Shown here in pieces: positions 1-9,672 of a stretch of DNA of 55,807 nt. A program made the translations under genes and the position numbers. Source of the DNA: Phyllobacteriaceae bacterium (lineage in GTDB: Bacteria; Pseudomonadota; Alphaproteobacteria; Rhizobiales; Rhizobiaceae); NCBI GenBank assembly GCA_029279965.1, contig JAJUHJ010000004.1, positions 1-55,807 on the forward strand. Direction: 5' to 3'. The number at the start of each line of letters is the position of its first letter. The stretch's first letter is position 1. The notes beneath the pieces are model-generated. The model was given only the letters and a program-made list of their open reading frames with translations, was not told the DNA's origin and searched no databases.

Positions 1-69
1 CCCTCCCGAATTCAATAGCTTGCCGCGTCGTTTGCGCGTCCGAACGGTCGCACGCGCTGTAACGCCTCC

Positions 70-555
70 TCACTCGGCGTCTTTTGCCGAGTGGGCGTTG
101 AGAAGGCCGTATTTTTCCTCACCGATGTCTTCTAGCAAGGCAAGCTGCGTTTCGAGAAAGTCTATATGGCCTTCCTCATCGGCAAGCAGTTCTTCGAAGA
201 GCTTCATCGTGACGTAGTCACCGAGCTGCTGGCATATTTCACGCGATTGCTTGTATGACGCTCTGGCGTCGTGCTCGCCGGCAAGATCGGCTTGCAGCAC
301 TTCCTTCACGTTCTGGCCGATGCGAAGGGGCGCTACAGTTTGAAGATTCGGATGGCCTTCAAGGAAGATGATGCGCGCAACCAGCTTGTCGGCGTGGTGC
401 ATCTCCTCGATGGACTCGGCGCGCTCCTTCTCCGCCAGCTTCGTGTAACCCCAATCCTCCAACAGCCGGTAGTGCAGCCAGTATTGGTTGACGGCACCAA
501 GCTCGAGAAAAAGAGCTTCGTTAAGCCGCTCTATGACCTTTGTATCGCCTTTCAA
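70..555 (-). CDS. bfr: Bacterioferritin
   Basis: 161 aa [39 protein letters not shown], ferritin-like E/H pattern typical of Bfr. Confidence 0.96.
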   Translation of the reverse strand: MKGDTKVIERLNEALFLELGAVNQYWLHYRLLEDWGYTKLAEKERAESIEEMHHADKLVARIIFLEGHPNLQTVAPLRIGQNVKEVLQADLAGEHDARASYKQSREICQQLGDYVTMKLFEELLADEEGHIDFLETQLALLEDIGEEKYGLLNAHSAKDAE

Positions 556-832
556 GGAATTTGCTCCCGAATTTTTCGCGCAAGCCGCGCACGCGATCCA
601 GATATGTCACAATCTCCGCGTCGTGGCTATCTGCGTTGCGGTGGTACTCCTCGGTAACCCGAATGATCGTTTCCACCACATTCGGAAAGCAACCGCAACA
701 GCGCCCGCGCTTTGCCATTGCATGATAAACCTTCGCCGGCACGATGAGTTGCCAGGGATCTTCATCGAGCATGGCGACAATCGTCGCCTCGATCTCGTTT
801 TCGGTGATGAAATTGCAGTGGCAGACGAGCAT
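521..832 (-). CDS. bfd: Bacterioferritin-associated ferredoxin-like [2Fe-2S] protein
   Basis: [18 protein letters not shown]...RCCGCFPNV: CxC...CxxC pattern of Bfd; directly upstream of bfr; start could also be 847. Confidence 0.8.
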   Translation of the reverse strand: MLVCHCNFITENEIEATIVAMLDEDPWQLIVPAKVYHAMAKRGRCCGCFPNVVETIIRVTEEYHRNADSHDAEIVTYLDRVRGLREKFGSKFLERRYKGHRAA

Positions 833-1053
833 GGCTTCCGCAGGCATCACAAGAGCAAAGTCCAAAGCACCGCGCCTCGGCCTGAAATCCAACCCCGGAA
901 AGCCTGCAATGCGAAATGCGACCAGAACGCGGGAACCCGCCGGTCTCGATCATTCGACAGCATGGCGTTCGCCAATGGCGTTGGGTTCAAGGCCCAATCA
1001 TCAAGGAACGCATCCTTCGGACGGGCGCATAAAAGCGCGTGTGCGATGCCCCT

Positions 1054-1082
1054 GTCAATATAAACTTGACCTGGATTGTCAT
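1054..1082. promoter_or_regulatory. Three alternating GTCAA/TTGAC half-sites at 12-bp periodicity (possible operator)
   Basis: GTCAA-N7-TTGAC-N7-GTCAT read directly in the region upstream of bfd. Confidence 0.3.
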
Positions 1083-1144
1083 AGTTAGCGCGGCACGCGC
1101 GATTCGAATGCACATTCCTGCTGCCGGGCGGATGCATAAAAGCT

Positions 1145-1765
1145 TCAACCCGCTTCGTATTTCTCCAGAAACGCTTCTGCCGAAAGGCTGCGGAAATCAT
1201 CCAGCGCGCCACGCAGGCGCCGATGATCCCAATCCCACCAGGCCAGCGCCCGTAGACGTTCGACGGTACTGCGCGTGAAGCGCTCGCGGATCGGCCTGGC
1301 CGGTACGCCGCCGACGATGGTGTAGGGCGCCACATCGCGCGATACCACGGCGCCCGCGCCAACCACGGCGCCGTCTCCGACAGTAACGCCGGGCAGAATC
1401 GTCGAACCATGGCCCAGCCAAGTGTCATGACCGATATGGACCGCGTTCTCGCGCCGCCAGCAGAAAAACGCATCCTCATGTTCGGCATCGTCCCAATAAT
1501 CCGAAGCGCGGTAGGTGAAATGATGAAGCGTTGCGCGCCAGGTAGGATGATTGGTGGCATTTATCCGCACGGCAGCCGCGATGTTGGAAAACTTGCCGAT
1601 GTCGGCGCACCACACGCCGCAGTCCTGCACAATATAGGAATAATCACCCAACCGGGTTTCCTGAACCCGGCTTCGTTCGCCAATTTCCGTGTAGCGACCG
1701 AGGGTGGACCTCGTAACCTCGGCCGACGGATGAATGAAGGGCTGTTCTGAAAGCTGCTTTGTCAT
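1145..1765 (-). CDS. Phosphonate-operon-associated hexapeptide-repeat acetyltransferase
   Basis: Left-handed beta-helix hexapeptide pattern ([54 protein letters not shown]); overlaps phnL. Confidence 0.88.
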   Translation of the reverse strand: MTKQLSEQPFIHPSAEVTRSTLGRYTEIGERSRVQETRLGDYSYIVQDCGVWCADIGKFSNIAAAVRINATNHPTWRATLHHFTYRASDYWDDAEHEDAFFCWRRENAVHIGHDTWLGHGSTILPGVTVGDGAVVGAGAVVSRDVAPYTIVGGVPARPIRERFTRSTVERLRALAWWDWDHRRLRGALDDFRSLSAEAFLEKYEAG

Positions 1766-2469
1766 GCCGCCGCCTTTTCCGGCGCGAACGCGGTAACGTC
1801 GATGACCGTATCGGCCACGGCCTCGCGAACCTCCTGGTCGTGAAAGATGCCGAGGAGCGCCGTTCCGCCCTGCTTCTTTTCCAGAATCATGTCGATGACC
1901 ACCCGTCCATTGGTCCGATCGAGCGAGGCGGTAGGCTCGTCAAGCAGCAGAACGGGGTGTGCGGTGATAAAGCCGCGCGCATCGTTCACCCGCTGCTGCT
2001 CACCGCCTGAAAAGGTCGCCGGCGGCAGGCCCCACAGGCGTTCCGGCAGGTTGAGGCGCGAGAGAAGCTCTGCCGCGCGCGCTCTCGCAACCTCCAATGC
2101 GGCGCCCGTCTCCACCAACGGCTCGGCAACGACATCGAGCGCCGATACCCGCGGCACGACACGCAGAAACTGGCTCACATAGCCGATCGTTTCCTGCCGC
2201 ACGGCCATGATTGTGCGCGGATCGGCGGTCACGAGATCGATCAGCTTGCCGCGATGGGAGACGATAATCTGGCCCTGATCGGCACAATAATTGCCATAGA
2301 CCATCTTCAGGATCGAACTCTTGCCGGCGCCGGACGGGCCGCCAAGCACCGCGCATTCGCCGGCGCGCACGGAAAAGGCGACATCCTTGACGACACCCAG
2401 GCGTATGCCGCCCTGAAGATGCATGGTGAAGGACTTCGAAAGTTCGGAAACGACAAGGGGCGTGGCCAT
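1762..2469 (-). CDS. phnL: C-P lyase system ABC-type protein PhnL
   Basis: Walker [11 protein letters not shown], signature [15 protein letters not shown], Walker [12 protein letters not shown]; operon position. Confidence 0.95.
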   Translation of the reverse strand: MATPLVVSELSKSFTMHLQGGIRLGVVKDVAFSVRAGECAVLGGPSGAGKSSILKMVYGNYCADQGQIIVSHRGKLIDLVTADPRTIMAVRQETIGYVSQFLRVVPRVSALDVVAEPLVETGAALEVARARAAELLSRLNLPERLWGLPPATFSGGEQQRVNDARGFITAHPVLLLDEPTASLDRTNGRVVIDMILEKKQGGTALLGIFHDQEVREAVADTVIDVTAFAPEKAAA

Positions 2470-2472
2470 GGA

Positions 2473-3249
2473 TCACACCTGCAGAATGGAGGAGACGAGA
2501 AGCTGGGTGTAGGGTGCCTGAGGATCGTCGAGCACGCGATCCGTCAGCCCGGACTCGACGGCACGTCCCTCCTTCATCACCATGATACGGTGAGAAAGAA
2601 GCCGCGCGACGGCGAGATCGTGCGTGACCACGATGGCCGCAAGCTCCATCTCCTGGACCAGGCCGCGCAAGAGGTCGAGAAGGCGCGCTTGAACCGAGAC
2701 GTCGAGACCACCGGTCGGCTCGTCCATGAAGACAAGGCGTGGCCCGGTGACGAGGTTGCGGGCGATCTGCAGGCGCTGGCGCATGCCGCCGGAAAAGGCG
2801 CGAGGCTCGTCGTCCACGCGATCATGGGCGATTTCCACACGGCCCAGCCAATCGGTCGCGCTGGCGCGAATGTTGCCGTAGTGGCGCTCGCCGAGCGCCA
2901 TCAGCCGTTCGCCTACATTGGCGCCCGCCGAAACCGTCATGCGCAGGCCGTCGGCCGGGTTCTGATGCACGAAGCCCCAATCCGTGCGCATCAGGAACCG
3001 CCGTTCCGCCTCGCTCATCCGGTAGAGGTCGCGGAAGGCGCCATCGCGCATGCGGTATGAGACGACACCGGATGTCGGCAGCAGCCGGGTGGAAAGGCAA
3101 TTGAGCAGCGTCGTCTTGCCGGAGCCCGACTCGCCCACCACCGCCAGAACCTCGCCTGGCCAGAGATCGAAGGAAATGTCGGTGCAGCCGATACGATTGC
3201 CGTAATGCTTCGAGAGCGAACGGGCGCTCAGAAGAGCCTGGTCGGTCAT
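2473..3249 (-). CDS. phnK: C-P lyase system ABC-type protein PhnK
   Basis: GESGSGKTTLLNCLS, FSGGMRQRLQIARNL, VFMDEPTGGLDVSVQ; between phnJ and phnL; internal Met start MTDQALL preferred. Confidence 0.94.
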   Translation of the reverse strand: MTDQALLSARSLSKHYGNRIGCTDISFDLWPGEVLAVVGESGSGKTTLLNCLSTRLLPTSGVVSYRMRDGAFRDLYRMSEAERRFLMRTDWGFVHQNPADGLRMTVSAGANVGERLMALGERHYGNIRASATDWLGRVEIAHDRVDDEPRAFSGGMRQRLQIARNLVTGPRLVFMDEPTGGLDVSVQARLLDLLRGLVQEMELAAIVVTHDLAVARLLSHRIMVMKEGRAVESGLTDRVLDDPQAPYTQLLVSSILQV

Positions 3250-4127
3250 CGGGCGTCCTCCTCCCCCAAAAGCGCGGAGGCGGAGGCCTGCCGCTTTTCG
3301 CAATAATCGGTGTCAGAGCATACGAACATGCGTCCGCCACGATCATCGAGAACCACCTCGTCGAGATAGGTGCCCGTGCCGCCGCAGAGCGCGCAGGGCT
3401 CCTCGAACGTCTGCACCTGGAAAGGATGGTCCTCGAAATCGAGGCTCTCCACACGCGTGAAGGGAGGAACCGCATAGATGCGCTTCTCGCGGCCGGCACC
3501 GAAAAGTTGGAGGGCCGGGGACATGTGCATCTTCGGATTGTCGAATTTTGGCGTCGGCGAAGGATCCATCACATAGCGCCCCTCCACCTTTACCGGATAG
3601 GCATAGGTTGTGGCGATGTGCCCATGCCGGGCAATGTCTTCATAAAGCTTCACGTGCATCAGCCCATATTCTTCCAGCGCATGCATCTTGCGCGTCTCCG
3701 TCTCGCGCGGTTCCAGGAACCGAAGCGGCTCGGGGATGGGAACCTGGTAGACCAGCACCTGCCCGGCCGTCAGCGACTCTTCGGGAATGCGGTGGCGGGT
3801 CTGGATGATGGTGGCCTTGCCCGTCTCCGTCGTCGTCGCGACGTCCGCTACTGTCTGGAAGAATGCACGGATGGAGACCGCGTTGGTGGTATCGTCCGCG
3901 CCCTGGTCGATAACCTTCAAGACGTCATCCGGGCCGATGATGGATGCGGTGACCTGCACGCCGCCCGTGCCCCAACCATAGGGCATGGGCATTTCGCGGC
4001 TGGCGAACGGCACCTGATAACCCGGAATGGAGATGGCCTTGAGAATGGCCCGGCGGATCATGCGTTTTGTCTGCTCGTCCAGATAGGCGAAATTGTATCG
4101 GGCGATGTGTTCGGCGGTCGCGCTCAT
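3246..4127 (-). CDS. phnJ: Alpha-D-ribose 1-methylphosphonate 5-phosphate C-P lyase PhnJ
   Basis: MSATAEHIARYNFAYLDEQTKRMIRRAILKAISIPGYQVPFASREMPMPYGWGTGG; Cys-rich C-terminal region (CALCGGTGTYLDE...CSDTDYCEKR). Confidence 0.97.
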   Translation of the reverse strand: MSATAEHIARYNFAYLDEQTKRMIRRAILKAISIPGYQVPFASREMPMPYGWGTGGVQVTASIIGPDDVLKVIDQGADDTTNAVSIRAFFQTVADVATTTETGKATIIQTRHRIPEESLTAGQVLVYQVPIPEPLRFLEPRETETRKMHALEEYGLMHVKLYEDIARHGHIATTYAYPVKVEGRYVMDPSPTPKFDNPKMHMSPALQLFGAGREKRIYAVPPFTRVESLDFEDHPFQVQTFEEPCALCGGTGTYLDEVVLDDRGGRMFVCSDTDYCEKRQASASALLGEEDAR

Positions 4128-5227
4128 TCCGCTGCCTCCTTGTGATCCGATGCCCGGTCCCGTTCCTCGAACTCGGCGCGCATCTGGCGCACCAGCCCCA
4201 GCTCGGCCTGGAAATCCACGTAATGCGGCAGCTTCAGATGCTCCACAAACCCGGTCGCCTGCACATTGTCCGAATGGGAGATCACGAATTCCTCGTCCTG
4301 GGCGGGCGCGGTGATGTCTTCGCCAAGCTCGGAAGCGCGCAGCGCCCGGTCACACAGCGCCACCGCCATCGCCTTGCGCTCCGACTGGCCGAAAACAAGC
4401 CCATAGCCCCGCGTGAATTGCGGCGGCGCCATCATCGAGCCCTTGAACTGGTTCACCATCTGGCATTCCGTTACGCGAATACGTCCGAGCGGCACGGGGA
4501 AATCCAGTTCCGGCACGTCGAGCTCGACCTCAACCTCGCCGATCCTGATTTCACCCGCGAAGGGATGGCTGCGCGCATAACCGCGCTGGGTGGAGTAGCC
4601 GAGGGCGAGCAGGAAGCCTTCGTCCCCGCGCGAAAGGGCCTGCAGGCGCGCATCACGGCCCAGCGGAAAGTCCGGCGGCGTGCGCGTTATGTCGGCGGGT
4701 TCCCCTCCATGAGACAGGACACCGTCTTCCTCGATGAGCCCTTCATGGGCGAGAATATCGCTCACGCGCTGGAGAGGCCCCTCTTCCGGCTCCCGTGTCT
4801 CGGGTTTCTGCGGCTGTTCGTCTCCGGCAAGGTCGGGGTCGAGAAGACGATGGGTATAATCGAATGTTGGGCCCAGGAGCTGTCCGCCCGGCAGGTCCTT
4901 GTAGGTGGCCGAAATACGCCGCTCGATTAGCATCTCCCCCGTCTCTACCGGGCGCGAGTAGCCGAAGCGCGGCAGCGTCGTCCGGTAGGCGCGCAAAAGG
5001 AAGATGGCCTCGATCATGTCGCCGCGGGCCTGCTTGATCGCAAGCGCTGCCAGCCCGGCGTCGTAAAGGGACCCCTCGGCCATGACGCGATCAACGGCAA
5101 GCGCGAGCTGCCCGGTGATTTGTTCCAGCGTCAGGGCGGGAACGGACCTGTCACCACGCCGGCGATCGGCCAGCAGGCGATGTGCGTTGCGAATGGCGGC
5201 TTCGCCGCCCTTGACGGCAACATACAT
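4124..5227 (-). CDS. phnI: C-P lyase core subunit PhnI
   Basis: MYVAVKGGEAAIRNAHRLLADRRRGDRSVPALTLEQI; operon order. Confidence 0.96.
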   Translation of the reverse strand: MYVAVKGGEAAIRNAHRLLADRRRGDRSVPALTLEQITGQLALAVDRVMAEGSLYDAGLAALAIKQARGDMIEAIFLLRAYRTTLPRFGYSRPVETGEMLIERRISATYKDLPGGQLLGPTFDYTHRLLDPDLAGDEQPQKPETREPEEGPLQRVSDILAHEGLIEEDGVLSHGGEPADITRTPPDFPLGRDARLQALSRGDEGFLLALGYSTQRGYARSHPFAGEIRIGEVEVELDVPELDFPVPLGRIRVTECQMVNQFKGSMMAPPQFTRGYGLVFGQSERKAMAVALCDRALRASELGEDITAPAQDEEFVISHSDNVQATGFVEHLKLPHYVDFQAELGLVRQMRAEFEERDRASDHKEAAE

Positions 5228-5230
5228 GAC

Positions 5231-5839
5231 TCAGCCCTCCTTGCTGATTGTCGTGGTGCGCGGAAGTGCGGCAACGCCTTCGGCGCTCACCAGAACGAGA
5301 TCGATGCCACGCGGGAAACGGGCCCGGTTCTGCGCCCATTGCTCGATGAAGTGGCGTGGCAGCGGATGCGGCGCCAGCATGGCCGCCGTCTCGATTCCCG
5401 GTCCTTCGAGGCGCAGTTGCTCGCCACGCGACAGCGTTTCCACCTGCAGGACAAGGGTCGCGGAGCGGTCGGGAAACTCCTGGCTGCCTTGGCCAAAATT
5501 TTCCAGGGCCGGCAGGTTCGCGGGATTTGCCACAAAGGCAAAGTGCGCCTCAGCCGGCTCACGCACAATCGGCGCGCCCGTCTGGAAGGCGAGCCAGCCG
5601 CCAATGGCACTTTCCTCCCGCAGGGCCGAATCGAGCCAAATCGGTGTGTCGGCATCGCAAAGCGCCAGCGCCACAGCGCCGGCCTGAGAGGAGAGAGGAG
5701 CCGGCGGGTTGGCAACAGGAAAATTTTCCGCGCGCGTGCCAGGCCGTGCCATGACATCCGTCAGGGCGCGGAACGTCGCCTGGGCGTCAAGCACGGGATC
5801 GGTGAAATGGCCCTCAATGGTGGCCGCATCGAGGTTCAT
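5231..5839 (-). CDS. phnH: C-P lyase core subunit PhnH
   Basis: DPVLDAQATFRALTDVMARPGT..., PhnH-like; operon order. Confidence 0.95.
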   Translation of the reverse strand: MNLDAATIEGHFTDPVLDAQATFRALTDVMARPGTRAENFPVANPPAPLSSQAGAVALALCDADTPIWLDSALREESAIGGWLAFQTGAPIVREPAEAHFAFVANPANLPALENFGQGSQEFPDRSATLVLQVETLSRGEQLRLEGPGIETAAMLAPHPLPRHFIEQWAQNRARFPRGIDLVLVSAEGVAALPRTTTISKEG

Positions 5840-6297
5840 CAGTCCTCTCCCCTCGTCATTGTGAAAAACTCGACCCGCGTTGCCGCCGTCTCCGCGCGGC
5901 GGCTGTCGTCCGCCGCCCTCATCCGGTCGCGCAAGGGAAGAAGGATTTCAGCATCGATGCGGGCGGCAAGGCCGCTGCGCTGGCGCAGCGCGTCGATGGT
6001 GGCGGAAATGCGCGCCTTTTCCCGTTCGCGGCCGAGGGCATAGGCATGTCCGACCTCGCCTGTGGGGAGTTTCACGCTGGCACGTGTCACCGTGGCTTCG
6101 CCGAAGTTGAAAGGCGAACCGCCTCCGCCAATGCGTCCGCGCAGTGCCACGAGACCTGTTTCCGGCCCGCGTATCACACTTGCGTCATTGCCAAGGCCGC
6201 TCTCTCGCCACAGCCGCGCCAGAACATCGGCGGGCGCCGAAGCAAGGACCGCCATCGCCTCGCGCCGCGACATGGCTTCCGTGTTATCTGCTGTCAT
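5839..6297 (-). CDS. phnG: C-P lyase core subunit PhnG
   Basis: SRREAMAVLASAPADVLARLW...GGGGSPFNFGEATVTRASVKL; start MTADNTE has GGAAG RBS; upstream Mets also in frame (to 6321). Confidence 0.94.
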   Translation of the reverse strand: MTADNTEAMSRREAMAVLASAPADVLARLWRESGLGNDASVIRGPETGLVALRGRIGGGGSPFNFGEATVTRASVKLPTGEVGHAYALGREREKARISATIDALRQRSGLAARIDAEILLPLRDRMRAADDSRRAETAATRVEFFTMTRGED

Positions 6298-6325
6298 GGC
6301 ATCTTCCATTTTTCGCCGCATTTAA

Positions 6326-6345
6326 TTGTCTATTGATTTAGACAA
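6326..6345. promoter_or_regulatory. Candidate PhnF (GntR/HutC-type) operator in the phnG-phnF intergenic region
   Basis: Perfect inverted repeat TTGTCTA-TTGATT-TAGACAA. Confidence 0.65.
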
Positions 6346-6389
6346 CTAAACAAATTATGATCTTTCTAGCCTTTCTCCATGACAGGCGG

Positions 6390-7160
6390 ATGACACGGGC
6401 GGAAGCTTTGAACCAGACAGGCATTGAGCGACGCAGCGGGGTGGCGCTCTGGCGGCAGATCGCCGACCAGATCAGGCAAGGCATTGCCGCTGGGTTGGGC
6501 GGCAATGATGGCCGCCTCCCGACGGAAATGGCGCTGGCCGAACGCTTCGGCGTCAACCGCCATACGGTGCGCACGGCTATTCAAGCTCTTGTGCAGGAGG
6601 GGGTTTTACGGGCCGAACAGGGGCGCGGAACCTTTGTCCAACCCCAGCGCAGGCTGGCTTATCCCATCGGGCCGCGGACCCGCTTTTCGGAAGGGCTGGC
6701 GGACCAGGTGAACGCGCACCGAAGCCGCCTGCTCGAACACAGCTATGAGGAAGCGTCGGCAGACGCCGCGGCGGCGCTGGAGCTTGAACCCGGCGCGCCG
6801 GTTCTGCGGCTCGAAACGCTTTCGGAGGCTGACGGGCGGCCGATTTCACGCGCGCGCAGCTATTTCGATGCATCGCGTTTTTCCGGCTTTGAAGGGCATT
6901 TCCTGCGCACCGGCTCTATCACCGCCGCCTATCGCGCATTCGGCGTGGAAGATTATCTGCGCCGCAGCACCACCATTTCGGCCCGTCATGCCGATTCATC
7001 GGACCTGGAACATCTGAAACTTTCCCCCGGCGCCATCGTGCTTGTGGCGGTCGGCCTCAACGTCGATCGTGAAGGACGGCCGATTCAGTTTTCACAGACG
7101 CGTATCGCTGCCGACCGTGTAGAGCTTCAGGTCGGCGGGTCCGCACCGGCGAACGTATGA
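6390..7160 (+). CDS. phnF: GntR-family (HutC/UTRA) phosphonate regulator PhnF
   Basis: wHTH LWRQIADQIRQGIAAG..RLPTEMALAERFGVNRHTVRTAIQAL plus UTRA domain; divergent from phnG. Confidence 0.92.
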   Translation: MTRAEALNQTGIERRSGVALWRQIADQIRQGIAAGLGGNDGRLPTEMALAERFGVNRHTVRTAIQALVQEGVLRAEQGRGTFVQPQRRLAYPIGPRTRFSEGLADQVNAHRSRLLEHSYEEASADAAAALELEPGAPVLRLETLSEADGRPISRARSYFDASRFSGFEGHFLRTGSITAAYRAFGVEDYLRRSTTISARHADSSDLEHLKLSPGAIVLVAVGLNVDREGRPIQFSQTRIAADRVELQVGGSAPANV

Positions 7161-9628
7161 GCGGAGTGACCCTTCCAGACCTGCCCGTCACCGAGACGCT
7201 GCCCGCATTGCAGAATGCGCTTGAAGCGCCCGGACACGCGGTACTGGTCGCCCCGCCCGGCGCCGGCAAGACGACGCTGGTGCCCCTCGCGCTTCTCGAA
7301 GCGGCCTGGAGCCAGGCAGGTCACATCGTGCTTCTGGAGCCGAGGCGCCTTGCCGCACGCGCCGCCGCGCGGCGCATGGCTTCGCTGATCGGTGAGGAGC
7401 CCGGCCGCACCGTCGGCTATGCCATGCGTATGGAACGCAAGGTTTCGGAGCACACGCGCATCCTGGTGGTCACTGAAGGCGTTCTGGCACGCATGATCAT
7501 CGATGATCCGGGCCTGGAGGGGGTTTCGGCAGTCATTTTCGACGAATTCCACGAGCGCTCGCTCGATGCCGATTTCGCGCTGGCTCTGGCGCTCGATGTG
7601 CGCGGCGCACTGAGACCGGACCTGCGCCTTCTCGTGATGTCAGCTACGCTCGACGGCGCTCGCGTGGCGGCTTTGCTCGATGGCGCGCCGGTGCTGGAGA
7701 GCGCCGGCCGCAGTTTCCCTGTCGAAATCCGCTACGCGGAACGCAAGCCGCAAACGGCCGTGGAAGACGCGGTCGCTGAAGCCGTGCGCACGCTTTTGGC
7801 AGAAACCAGCGGCAGCATACTCGCCTTTTTGCCGGGCCAGCGCGAGATCGCCCGCACACAGGACATCCTTTCCGGCCGGTTGCCGCAGACGATCGATGTC
7901 GTTCCGTTGCATGGCGGGCTGGAACCTGCCGCGCAGGACGCCGCCATTCGGCCGCCTCCGCCTGGGCAGCGTAAGATCATCCTGGCCACTGCAATCGCGG
8001 AAACCTCTGTTACCATCGACGGCGTGACGGCGGTGGTGGACAGCGGGCTTTCCCGCCTGCCGAAATACGAACCCGCCACCGGGCTGACGCGGCTTGAGAC
8101 CGTGCGCGTGTCGCGCGCCTCGGCAGACCAGCGGGCGGGCCGTGCCGGGCGAACCGCCCCCGGTGTTGCATTGCGGCTTTGGCGTGAGGAGCAGACAGCG
8201 GCGCTGCCCGCCTTTACCCCGCCGGAAATCCTCGAAGCCGATCTTTCAGGCTTTCTGCTCGATTGCGCCGCTTTCGGCGTTTCGGATCCGGCGCAGCTTG
8301 CCTTTCTCGATCTGCCGCCACGCGCCGGGCTGAAGGAGGCGCGGGCACTGCTTGAAACATTAGGCGCTCTGGACGAGGCCGGCCGGCTGACGGAGGACGG
8401 TGCCGCCATGCGGCGGCTAGCCCTGCCGGTGCGCCTGGCGCACATGGTTGCCATGGCGGCGCGGCAGGGAAACGCGCACGCAGCGGCGCGGTTGGCCATC
8501 CTCATCTCGGAACGCGGACTCGGCGGCAGCGGCGTCGATCTCGACGAGCGGCTTTCGCGTTTTGCTGTCGAGCGTTCGCCACGGGCGAAAACGGCGCGCG
8601 CGCTGGCCGACCGGCTGGCTCGATTAGCGAGCGACAGGTCGGATGCGAGCGCGGCCGCAACCAGCGTGGCGGCGGGCCCGCTGCTCGTTCATGCCTGGCC
8701 GGACCGCATCGCCAAGGCGCGCGGCGAATACGGTCACTTCGTGCTTGCCAACGGACGCGGCGGCCAGCTCGACCCCTCCGAAAAGCTGGCGAGCGAACCT
8801 TATCTCGTTGTTGCCGACCTTCAGGGCAAGGCGCGTCACGCGCGCATCACATCCGCCGCCGCGGTCTCCGAAGAAGACATTATCACGCGTCTTTCGGAGC
8901 AAATCGAAACGCGTGTCGAAACGCTTTTCGACAAAGAGAAGGGCCTCGTCCGTCAGCGCGAGACGCGGCGGCTCGGCGCCATCGTGCTCGGCGAGCGCGC
9001 CTTGCCGGCGCCGAGTGGAGCGGCCGCCAACCACGTCCTGCTCGATGCCGTGCGCACATATGGGCTGGATATTTTGCCCTGGAACAGGGAGGCGAAAGGA
9101 CTGCGCGACCGCCTGTCCTTTCTGCACACCACCCGGGAAGCATCGTGGCCGGATGTTTCCGACGACGCTCTCATCTCACGGCTCGACGAATGGCTCCTGC
9201 CCTATCTCAAGGGCGAGCCGGGACTTTCGTCCGTGTCGGCTCGTATGCTGGCCGAGGGCCTGATGTCACTCCTGCCTCATGATCTCCAGCGGCAGGTAGA
9301 CCGGGCCGCACCCAGCCACTTCACTGCGCCGACGGGCAGCCGGGTACCGATTCGCTACGAAGGCGGCGAAGCGGTGCTCGCCATCCGGGTGCAGGAACTC
9401 TTCGGTTTAACCAGGCATCCCACCGTCGGCGACGGCGTTCCGTTGACGCTGGAGCTTTTGTCGCCGGCACAACGGCCGGTCCAGAAGACGCGGGACCTGC
9501 CGGGTTTCTGGCGTGGTTCCTGGGCCGATGTGCGAGCGGATATGCGCGGGCGCTACCCCAAACATGTGTGGCCGGAAGACCCCGCGGCGGCGACGCCCAC
9601 GCATCGCGCCAAGCCGCGGCATAAATGA
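7157..9628 (+). CDS. hrpB: ATP-dependent helicase HrpB
   Basis: APPGAGKTTLVPLALL, DEFHERSLDADF, ATAIAETSVTIDGV, SADQRAGRAGRTAPG; 823 aa. Confidence 0.95.
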   Translation: MSGVTLPDLPVTETLPALQNALEAPGHAVLVAPPGAGKTTLVPLALLEAAWSQAGHIVLLEPRRLAARAAARRMASLIGEEPGRTVGYAMRMERKVSEHTRILVVTEGVLARMIIDDPGLEGVSAVIFDEFHERSLDADFALALALDVRGALRPDLRLLVMSATLDGARVAALLDGAPVLESAGRSFPVEIRYAERKPQTAVEDAVAEAVRTLLAETSGSILAFLPGQREIARTQDILSGRLPQTIDVVPLHGGLEPAAQDAAIRPPPPGQRKIILATAIAETSVTIDGVTAVVDSGLSRLPKYEPATGLTRLETVRVSRASADQRAGRAGRTAPGVALRLWREEQTAALPAFTPPEILEADLSGFLLDCAAFGVSDPAQLAFLDLPPRAGLKEARALLETLGALDEAGRLTEDGAAMRRLALPVRLAHMVAMAARQGNAHAAARLAILISERGLGGSGVDLDERLSRFAVERSPRAKTARALADRLARLASDRSDASAAATSVAAGPLLVHAWPDRIAKARGEYGHFVLANGRGGQLDPSEKLASEPYLVVADLQGKARHARITSAAAVSEEDIITRLSEQIETRVETLFDKEKGLVRQRETRRLGAIVLGERALPAPSGAAANHVLLDAVRTYGLDILPWNREAKGLRDRLSFLHTTREASWPDVSDDALISRLDEWLLPYLKGEPGLSSVSARMLAEGLMSLLPHDLQRQVDRAAPSHFTAPTGSRVPIRYEGGEAVLAIRVQELFGLTRHPTVGDGVPLTLELLSPAQRPVQKTRDLPGFWRGSWADVRADMRGRYPKHVWPEDPAAATPTHRAKPRHK

Positions 9629-9672
9629 AAATATAGCTTGGTCACCGGAAGGCGGCGGCGCATAAGGAAGCG

